The position numbers were made by a program, and so were the translations under genes. From positions 1-15,864 of the forward strand of contig JBDREF010000434.1 in the NCBI GenBank assembly GCA_043820045.1: a DNA stretch of 15,864 bases, read 5' to 3'. The stretch comes from JBDREF01 sp043820045 (lineage in GTDB: Bacteria; Planctomycetota; Phycisphaerae; Sedimentisphaerales; Anaerobacaceae). This document shows, in pieces, positions 7,937-14,511 of this stretch; position 1 is the first letter of the stretch; every line of letters starts with the position of its first letter. The notes below the pieces were generated by a model that did not search any database, was not told the origin of the DNA, and saw only the letters and a program-made list of their open reading frames with translations.

Positions 7937-10036
7937 ATGAATTTCGAGAGTTTCTTCAATCCAAAATCCGTCGCCATAGTCGGGGCCTCTCACCACAAGG
8001 GCAAAGTCGGGTACGAAATCCTGGCCAATATGGTTGGGGCTGGATACGAGGGGAAAATATTTCCGGTTAATCCCCAGGCGGACACAATTGCAGGACTGAA
8101 GTGTTATCCCGATCTCAAGTCCATCGGCGAGGTCCCGGAACTGGTGGTAATAATCGTTCCGGCTAAGATTGTTCCCGCAGTCATGCAGCAGTGTGCCAGG
8201 ATAAGGGCCAAGTCGGTCGTCATAATCACCGCCGGCTTCAAAGAAGTGGGCAACGAGGGAAAAAAACTGGAGGAACAGGTCGTCAAAATCGCAAAGCAGG
8301 CCGGCATCAGGGTCATCGGCCCGAACTGTCTCGGATTGATAGCCCCGGCAAACAAGCTGAACGCCAGCTTCAGCGGAGACCTGCCTGCAAAAGGCGTGAC
8401 CGGTTATATTTCCCAGTCGGGGGCCCTGCTGGCCGCTGTCATTGATATGGCCAATGCCAAGGGTATCGGTTTCAGCAAACTTGTCAGTGTGGGCAACAAG
8501 GCCGACGTAGACGAACTGGACGTAATGAAAGCTTTGGCGGAAGACCCGGACACTAAAGTCATCGCCGGATATCTCGAAAGTATCAACGACGGCAATGCTT
8601 TTGTCAGCCAGGCCGAGAAAGTTTCTCACGAAAAGCCCATACTGCTGATGAAACCGGGCGGCACAGAAGCAGGTGCAAAGGCGGCTTCATCACATACAGG
8701 CAGCCTCGCGGGTGACGACACCGCATACGAATGCGTGTTCGAGAGGGCGGGGATTATTCGCTGCGATTCACTCAAGTCGCAGGTCGATTATATCCAGGCA
8801 TTTGCCAACCAACCGCTCCCTGGCGGAACAAACATCGCCGTCATCAGCAACGCGGGAGGAGCCGGAATCATGGCTGCCGACGCCATCGAGCGAAAAGGCC
8901 TTAAATTCGCGAAACTGACCGAAGACACCGTTGCAAAATTGGCGGCGAACCTGCCGGCGGCCGCCAGTCTGCACAATCCGGTCGATGTCCTGTGCGATGC
9001 GATGGCTGAGCGGTATGAGTTTGCACTCAGCGTGGCCCTGGACGACCCCAATGTTGACATAGCCCTCGTGCTCTTGACTCCGCAGGCAATGACAGATCCG
9101 GCGGCGACCGCTCGAGCGGTCGTGAAGATTGCGAGCCGAAAACCCGGAAAACTGATTCTCGCCTGCTTCCTCGGAGCCAGCAAGATGCAGGAGGGAACAA
9201 AAATACTGCAAGATGGGAAGATTCCGTGTTACGATTCCCCGGAAACGGCGGTCAGAACTATTAAGGTTATGACAGACTATGTCAGATGGCGGTCCAGGCC
9301 AAAACGCGTAGTAGAACTCTTTCCCGTCAACCGCCGAAAAGCCGAGACGGTTATTGAAAAGCATGTGAGGCAGGGAACCTGTCAGATAGGGGAAGTCGAA
9401 GCGAAGGAGATTCTCGAAGCGTACGGCTTTGCGGTGCCGAGGGCGTCCGTCGCCAGTACGCCCGAACAGGCGGCCAGTATCGCCCAGCGGCTGGGATTTC
9501 CTGTCGTGTTGAAAATCTTCTCGCCCCACATTGTGCACAAAACCGACGTGGGAGGAGTCCAGCTCGGCCTGGAAAGTCCCGAGGAGGTGATGGATGCTTT
9601 CGATTTGATGATGTACCGAATACCCAGAAAGCTGCCCGATGCGGACATCCTCGGCGTGCTCGTCCAGGAAATGGTCAAGAGGGGAAAAGAAGTCATCCTC
9701 GGAATGAAACGCGACCCGCATTTCGGCCCCCTGATGATGTTCGGAATGGGCGGGACAATGGTCGAAGTGCTTAAGGACGTCTCTTTTTACCTGGCGCCCC
9801 TGACTGCCGAGGAGGCAAGACAAATGCTCGTCAGCACAAAGACGTATCAAATGCTCACGGGCGTGCGCGGCCAGGAGGGTGTGGATATCGAAATGATCGC
9901 CGAGGCACTGCAGCGCCTTTCACAACTGGCTACCGAATTTCCTCAGATTCACGAAGTGGATATAAACCCCTACGTCGTCGGTCCCAAGGGAGTCACGCCT
10001 ATCGCTGTCGATGCCAGAATGAGCTTAGAGATGTAA
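7937..10036 (+). CDS. Acetate/acyl-CoA ligase (ADP-forming), fused alpha-beta form
   Basis: This enzyme reversibly converts acyl-CoA, ADP and phosphate to the acid, CoA and ATP, so it can make ATP from acetyl-CoA as acetate is excreted. The 699 residues combine both subunits: a CoA-binding domain (1-130, FNPKSVAIVGAS at 7-18), succinyl-CoA-ligase-like domains (about 150-445) with phosphohistidine candidate His253 (SSHTGSLAG), then an ATP-grasp part (about 480-699) with HKTDVGG (534-540, His534 a likely relay histidine), FGMGGTMVE (602-610) and EVDINP (673-678). I chose ATG 7937 over an in-frame TTG at 7916. The family normally starts almost directly at the FxNPKSVAI strand, and GGAAAGG at 7918-7924 could serve the ATG but not the TTG. 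It heads an operon with 1 nt to the next gene. PatZ-type acetyltransferases carry a related domain, but here no GNAT is attached. The exact acid substrate is unknown. Confidence 0.92.
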   Translation: MNFESFFNPKSVAIVGASHHKGKVGYEILANMVGAGYEGKIFPVNPQADTIAGLKCYPDLKSIGEVPELVVIIVPAKIVPAVMQQCARIRAKSVVIITAGFKEVGNEGKKLEEQVVKIAKQAGIRVIGPNCLGLIAPANKLNASFSGDLPAKGVTGYISQSGALLAAVIDMANAKGIGFSKLVSVGNKADVDELDVMKALAEDPDTKVIAGYLESINDGNAFVSQAEKVSHEKPILLMKPGGTEAGAKAASSHTGSLAGDDTAYECVFERAGIIRCDSLKSQVDYIQAFANQPLPGGTNIAVISNAGGAGIMAADAIERKGLKFAKLTEDTVAKLAANLPAAASLHNPVDVLCDAMAERYEFALSVALDDPNVDIALVLLTPQAMTDPAATARAVVKIASRKPGKLILACFLGASKMQEGTKILQDGKIPCYDSPETAVRTIKVMTDYVRWRSRPKRVVELFPVNRRKAETVIEKHVRQGTCQIGEVEAKEILEAYGFAVPRASVASTPEQAASIAQRLGFPVVLKIFSPHIVHKTDVGGVQLGLESPEEVMDAFDLMMYRIPRKLPDADILGVLVQEMVKRGKEVILGMKRDPHFGPLMMFGMGGTMVEVLKDVSFYLAPLTAEEARQMLVSTKTYQMLTGVRGQEGVDIEMIAEALQRLSQLATEFPQIHEVDINPYVVGPKGVTPIAVDARMSLEM

Positions 10037-10037
10037 T

Positions 10038-11915
10038 ATGCACCCGTTTGACTGGACAGAAAAGTACAAGGACAAGATAGGAACTGCGCCGGCCGCCATG
10101 AAACTGATTCAGCCCGGCAATAGTATATTCATAGGTACGGGCTGCAGCCAACCCAGGCATCTTGTCGAAGCTCTCGTCGAGCACTCCAGCCACATTCATG
10201 ACGCCCACATCGTCCACCTGCTGACGATAGGAGCCGCCCCATACTTTGACACGAAATTCCGCGATAAGTTCAAGATGAACAGCTTCTTCATCGCTGACAA
10301 CATTCGCGGCGTGCTGGAAAAAGGCATCGGAGACTACACGCCGATATTCCTCTCGGAGATACCGAGCCAGTTTGAGAACGGGCGGATTCCGGTCGACATA
10401 GCCCTGATAACCGTAACGCCCCCCGATGCAAACGGCCTATGCAGTCTCGGCATTTCAGTGGACATTGTCAAATCGGCGGCAACCTATGCACGATACGTGA
10501 TCGCTCAAGTCAACAGCAATATGCCCCGGACCTTCGGCGATTGCTTCATTCATGTCAATAACATCGATATGCTCGTGCCACATGACGCAGAGTGTATCGA
10601 GATTCCCGTACCGACGCCCGACGAAACATTGTGCCGGATCGGAGAGAACATCGCCAGACTCGTCGAAGACGGAAGCACAATCGAGTGCGGCATAGGACTC
10701 ATACCCCAGGCCCTGGCCCAGTTTCTCAAAAACAAAACGGACCTCGGCATTCATACCGAGATGTTCAGCGACTGGATCATCGACCTGATCGAATGCGGCG
10801 CGATTACGTGTGCGAAGAAATCCGTCAACCGCGGCAAGATCGTCGCCAGCCTGTGTATGGGCACAAAACGTCTTTACGATTACATTGACAATAATTCGCT
10901 CTTCGAGTTCTATCCCACAGAGTACGTCAACGATCCGCATATCATCAGCCAGCACGAGAAAATGGTGTCAATCAACGTGGGGCTGGAAATTGACTTGACG
11001 GGCCAGGTTTGTGCCGACTCATCCGGCTATCATTTCTACAGCGATATTGGCGGACAGATAGACTTTATTCGTGGCGCTGCCGGCAGCCGCGGCGGTAAGG
11101 CGATTATTGCGATGCCATCTACGGCAAAAGGCGGAAAAGTATCAAGGATTGTGCCGCACCTGACCGAAGGCGCGGGAGTCGTTACGACCCGGGCCGATGT
11201 CCATTACGTCGTCACGGAATACGGCACCGCATACCTTCACGGCAAAAGTATCAGGCAAAGATGCCTGGACCTGATAAACATCGCGCATCCGAAATTCAGG
11301 AACCAGCTTATCCAGGCTGCGAAGGCAAAAAAGTATATCTATGAGGACCAAATCGAGCTGGCATGGGACCAGATGGCCTACCCCGAGGAACTGGAGCGCT
11401 ACGACACGCTGCACAACGGCACTCAAATATTCTTCAGACCTGTCAAGCCCACCGACGAGCCGGCACTGTCGCAGATGTTGTACTCGCTGAGCAGGAAGTC
11501 CGTCCGCACGCGTTATATGACCCACACGATGACATTCCCGCATAAGGACGTTCAACAACTGACCAACATTGATTATCGCCAGGACATCGCCATCGTGGGT
11601 ACAGTGCCCGGGGCTCTGGGAGAGAGAATTGTCGCCATTTCCCAATACTTCCTGGATCCGAAGACGCAATCGGCTGAGGTGGCCTTTATCGTGCAGGATG
11701 AATGGCAGAAAAAGGGAATGGGCACTTTTCTGCTGGACTACATCACCAGGATTGCCAAACAGCGCGGCGTTAAGCATTTCTATGCAAAAGTATTGCCGAT
11801 CAACAAACCCATGCTGACCATTTTCCACAACTCGGGATACAAGGTGAACACCGAGTTCGATGGCGAAGTATACAACATAGCATACGATTTGGGCAGTGAA
11901 GAACAAGAGGAGTAG
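10038..11915 (+). CDS. Acyl-CoA transferase fused to a C-terminal GNAT acetyltransferase
   Basis: This is a two-part, 625-residue cytoplasmic protein. Residues 1-440 are an acetyl-CoA hydrolase/transferase family unit of the 4-hydroxybutyrate CoA-transferase kind. HTEMFSD (239-245) places the likely catalytic Glu at 241, followed by SDIGGQIDFIRGA (335-347) and VVTEYGTAYL (391-400) with IAHPKFR (415-421). Residues about 464-615 are a GNAT domain: FFRPVKPTDE (465-474), IDYRQDIAIVG (511-521), then AEVAFIV and the acetyl-CoA loop QKKGMG (557-562). The GNAT part most resembles that of PatZ/Pka-type protein acetyltransferases, judged by eye. The first domain probably exchanges CoA between acetate and another acid; the second may acetylate a protein lysine using acetyl-CoA. 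Spacing is 1 nt after the ADP-forming ligase and 3 nt before acuC. The protein target is inferred from context only. Confidence 0.9.
   Translation: MHPFDWTEKYKDKIGTAPAAMKLIQPGNSIFIGTGCSQPRHLVEALVEHSSHIHDAHIVHLLTIGAAPYFDTKFRDKFKMNSFFIADNIRGVLEKGIGDYTPIFLSEIPSQFENGRIPVDIALITVTPPDANGLCSLGISVDIVKSAATYARYVIAQVNSNMPRTFGDCFIHVNNIDMLVPHDAECIEIPVPTPDETLCRIGENIARLVEDGSTIECGIGLIPQALAQFLKNKTDLGIHTEMFSDWIIDLIECGAITCAKKSVNRGKIVASLCMGTKRLYDYIDNNSLFEFYPTEYVNDPHIISQHEKMVSINVGLEIDLTGQVCADSSGYHFYSDIGGQIDFIRGAAGSRGGKAIIAMPSTAKGGKVSRIVPHLTEGAGVVTTRADVHYVVTEYGTAYLHGKSIRQRCLDLINIAHPKFRNQLIQAAKAKKYIYEDQIELAWDQMAYPEELERYDTLHNGTQIFFRPVKPTDEPALSQMLYSLSRKSVRTRYMTHTMTFPHKDVQQLTNIDYRQDIAIVGTVPGALGERIVAISQYFLDPKTQSAEVAFIVQDEWQKKGMGTFLLDYITRIAKQRGVKHFYAKVLPINKPMLTIFHNSGYKVNTEFDGEVYNIAYDLGSEEQEE
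11906..11912 (+). promoter_or_regulatory. Ribosome-binding site that fixes the TTG start of acuC
   Basis: AGAGGAG lies 6 nt before TTG 11919 and inside the last codons of the CoA-transferase/GNAT gene. No in-frame ATG follows before the conserved AVFIYS strand, so TTG is the start. Confidence 0.75.
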
Positions 11916-11918
11916 TTT

Positions 11919-13058
11919 TTGAATAATAAGAGAAAAGCGGTTTTTATTTATTCGACCGAGCTTGAGAAGTACAGTTATCCCCCTGACCACCCCTTCAATA
12001 CGACCCGGCCGCAGAAGACGCGTGAGATTCTGAATTCGATGGGGTTGCTCTCGGGACCGGGCATAAAGGAGATACCGCCTGAACCCGCCGAACGAACCGT
12101 CCTTAAAATGTTCCATTCGGCAAATTATCTGCACGCTCTGAAAACGGCCGCCGCAGGGCATTGGACTCCCGAGGCGCTCAATATGGGAATCGGCACGCCG
12201 GATTGCCCCATCTTCAAAGGACTATACGAGTATGCGGTGCTGGTCACCGGGGGCACTCTTGTGGCGGCAAAGAATCTTGTCTCCGGCTCGGCTGATGTGG
12301 CGTTCAATCCGTCAGGCGGATATCATCACGCGGGGCCAGAAAAGGCGTCGGGCTTTTGCTATATCAACGATGTCGCCCTTGCCTGTATGGTACTGGCAAC
12401 CGATGACAGAAAAGTCTTGTACCTTGACGTGGACGTCCACCACGGCGACGGTGTTGCGGACGCGTTCTACGACCGGTCGGACGTGATGACCATATCACTT
12501 CACGAAAATCCCGCGTCACTGTTCCCCGGAACTGGATTTGCAAACGAAATCGGCGTCGGTGAAGGAAAGGGTTACTGTGTAAACGTCCCCCTTCCGATCG
12601 GCACTTACGATGAGATGTATATGAAGGCGTTCAACGCCATAGTCGTGCCGTTAATCGGTGCTTACAATCCCGATGTCATAGTTTTCGAGCTGGGTGCCGA
12701 TGCGCTCGCAGGCGACCCTCTCGCCCATCTGTGCCTGACCAACAATACTTACGCAGATATCATCAATTCCCTGCTGACATTCGACAAACCTATCCTCGCA
12801 ACAGGCGGCGGCGGTTATAACGTGGAAAATACGGCGCGGGCATGGGCGCTTGCATGGAGTGTACTATCGGGCCAGAGCGACGAACACGATCTGAATCTCG
12901 GCGTCGGCGGCGTCATGCTCGAAAGTACCGACTGGCAGGGCGGGCTGCGAGACAGAGAATTTGTCGTAAGAGACCAGCAGAGAGAAATAGTCGTGCCCGG
13001 CGTGGAGACCACAATAGAGGAAATAAAGGCAAACGTCTTTCCAATTCACGGACTTTGA
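11919..13058 (+). CDS. acuC: AcuC-like class I histone-deacetylase-family protein
   Basis: This is a zinc-dependent deacetylase of 379 residues; family members remove acetyl groups from lysines or acetyl-amines. The active site is complete: His136-His137 (GGYHHAG), zinc ligands Asp172 and His174 in YLDVDVHHGDG (168-178), third ligand Asp261 (LGADALAGDP), and transition-state Tyr300 (TGGGGYN). The N-terminus (VFIYSTELEKY, HPFN) and length match AcuC rather than acetylpolyamine hydrolases. In Bacillus, AcuC deacetylates acetyl-CoA synthetase after the GNAT protein AcuA has acetylated it. Here it follows a GNAT-bearing gene by 3 nt and faces acs across one gene, so Acs is the obvious candidate substrate, by inference. 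The start is TTG, supported by AGAGGAG 6 nt upstream. The operon ends at the hairpin 20 nt after its stop. Confidence 0.9.
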   Translation: MNNKRKAVFIYSTELEKYSYPPDHPFNTTRPQKTREILNSMGLLSGPGIKEIPPEPAERTVLKMFHSANYLHALKTAAAGHWTPEALNMGIGTPDCPIFKGLYEYAVLVTGGTLVAAKNLVSGSADVAFNPSGGYHHAGPEKASGFCYINDVALACMVLATDDRKVLYLDVDVHHGDGVADAFYDRSDVMTISLHENPASLFPGTGFANEIGVGEGKGYCVNVPLPIGTYDEMYMKAFNAIVVPLIGAYNPDVIVFELGADALAGDPLAHLCLTNNTYADIINSLLTFDKPILATGGGGYNVENTARAWALAWSVLSGQSDEHDLNLGVGGVMLESTDWQGGLRDREFVVRDQQREIVVPGVETTIEEIKANVFPIHGL

Positions 13059-13078
13059 TTCCCCCAGCGGTAACAAGT

Positions 13079-13117
13079 AAGGCCCGAGCCATGATATGCT
13101 CGGGCCTTTGACGTTTA
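13079..13117. terminator. Bidirectional hairpin terminator between acuC and the MFS gene
   Basis: A perfect 11-bp stem (AAGGCCCGAGC at 13079-13089 with GCTCGGGCCTT at 13098-13108) closes an 8-nt loop. On the forward strand it runs into TTTGACGTTT; on the reverse strand into ACTTGTT. It lies between two genes that converge, so it can end both transcripts. Confidence 0.8.
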
Positions 13118-13135
13118 AGAAATCCCATCGATGAT

Positions 13136-14401
13136 CTACATGTCGTGCGCTTGGAGTTTGTGGTGTGGGGGTTTGACGAGCAGGGTCATTGCCGCCGCGA
13201 GGATCAACAGGGCTATAGCGCCGTAGTAGGCAACGGCAAACGTCTGGTATTTGACATACATGGACCCGGCGAGCTTGGCTAACATGAAGCCCCCGACACC
13301 CCAGGCCGTGAAAACCAGGCCGTAGTTCATGCCGAAGTTCTTCAAGCCGTAGAAATCTTTGGTAATCGACGGGAAAAGGGACAGATTCGCGCCGTAGTTG
13401 GCCCCGATGAGCGCCGAGATTATTGCCATGGCCGGAATCGTCCCGAGGCTATTGTCGCTGGCTGCCTTCGAAATCAGGAATATCAGCACGGCCTGACACA
13501 CAAAGCATATCAGGAACGTTGCTTTTCGGCCGATCTTGTCGCTCAGCATCCCGGCCAAGATGCGCCCGCCGCCATTGCCGACGGCAAGCACGGCCACCAG
13601 CACAAAACCCAACTCGGTATTGGCCTGTATCTTGGCAATCGCGGCCAGCTTGGCAATGATCATCAGGCCCGCCCCGGCTCCACAGACATACATGAACCAG
13701 ATCACGTAGAACTGCCACGTGCGAAGCATCTCTCTGGGCAGAAACTCCTCCTTTTTGTCACCTATCTCCGCTGTTTTTGCAGGTTTTTGGCCCAGAGGGA
13801 GATAGCCTTTGGGTGGGGGTTTCAACATCTGAGCCAGTGCGACCACAACCGCCAGGAAGGCGATACCCAGCACCAGAATAGCTGTCTTGAAACCAAGGTA
13901 CGTAATCAGCGCCGTCGTCAGCGGCGCTGCATAGACTGAAGCCAGCCCGAAGCCGGAGACGACGATTCCTGCAATCAAGCCCGTCTTCGCCGCTGGGAAC
14001 CACTTGACCGCTGGTGGCGTGGCCGAGGCATAACCGAATCCGATACCCGCGCCGGCAAGCACACCGAAACCGAGGACGAAAAACCACACAGACGTCGTCA
14101 TGCTCGCAAAGATGAAGCCAAGGCCGACCAGAATGCCTCCTATTGTGGCCACAATCCGTGGCCCAATCTTGTCCTGCATTCTGCCAGCCAGCACCATGAT
14201 CAGCGAGAAGACCAGGCACGCCACCATATACGGCAGAGACTTGTCGTCTTCGTTCCAGCCCCAGTCTTCGGGGACACGCTTGCTGATAACGCTCCAGGTA
14301 TAAAGAATACCCAGGGCAAGGTTGATGCCCATACCCGCAAAGGTTACACGCCAGCCGTGATTTTCAACTGCCAACTGTGGCTTTTCGACTTCCTCAGCCA
14401 T
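13136..14401 (-). CDS. OFA-family MFS transporter (oxalate/formate-antiporter-like monocarboxylate carrier)
   Basis: This 421-residue inner-membrane protein has twelve hydrophobic segments in two blocks of six, split by a charged cytosolic loop (about 193-228). The MFS loop motif occurs in each half: GRMQDKIGPR (73-82) and GMLSDKIGRK (284-293). The opening GWRVTFAGMGINLALGILYTW region and the overall layout fit the oxalate:formate antiporter (OFA) family. Arg280 and Lys376 sit near the substrate-binding charges of the oxalate carrier, a correspondence made by eye. It lies downstream of acs on the same strand with 110 nt between them, so acetate or another small monocarboxylate is a likelier cargo than oxalate; this is inference. 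The start is ATG 14401, with GAAAGG (plus-strand 14411-14416) 9 nt upstream. Transcription past the hairpin at 14427-14460 may be limited. Confidence 0.85.
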   Translation of the reverse strand: MAEEVEKPQLAVENHGWRVTFAGMGINLALGILYTWSVISKRVPEDWGWNEDDKSLPYMVACLVFSLIMVLAGRMQDKIGPRIVATIGGILVGLGFIFASMTTSVWFFVLGFGVLAGAGIGFGYASATPPAVKWFPAAKTGLIAGIVVSGFGLASVYAAPLTTALITYLGFKTAILVLGIAFLAVVVALAQMLKPPPKGYLPLGQKPAKTAEIGDKKEEFLPREMLRTWQFYVIWFMYVCGAGAGLMIIAKLAAIAKIQANTELGFVLVAVLAVGNGGGRILAGMLSDKIGRKATFLICFVCQAVLIFLISKAASDNSLGTIPAMAIISALIGANYGANLSLFPSITKDFYGLKNFGMNYGLVFTAWGVGGFMLAKLAGSMYVKYQTFAVAYYGAIALLILAAAMTLLVKPPHHKLQAHDM

Positions 14402-14426
14402 AATCTACAACCTTTCGTTTGAAAGC

Positions 14427-14460
14427 GGGCCGAATGCACATGGTTATGCGCATTCGGCCC
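14427..14460. terminator. Perfect hairpin between acs and the MFS gene
   Basis: GGGCCGAATGC (14427-14437) and GCATTCGGCCC (14450-14460) form a perfect 11-bp stem with a 12-nt loop. On the minus strand it comes 51 nt after the acs stop and 10 nt before the MFS ribosome-binding site. The reverse-strand tail is GCTTTC, a poor U-tract. It could be a partial terminator, a processing or stability hairpin, or an attenuator that sets carrier expression relative to acs. Confidence 0.6.
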
Positions 14461-14511
14461 AACCATACTTCTGCTAATAGAATCTACTGTTCTTACTGCC
14501 GGGCTGCCTGT

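Noticed and set aside
8768..9850. 360-codon open frame antisense to the ADP-forming ligase
   Set aside because: It is a shadow of a high-GC coding sequence whose forward frame has clear domains; the translation has no recognisable motif.
11142..12161. 339-codon antisense open frame spanning the CoA-transferase/GNAT and acuC junction
   Set aside because: It runs opposite two well-supported genes, and its translation shows no domain-like pattern.
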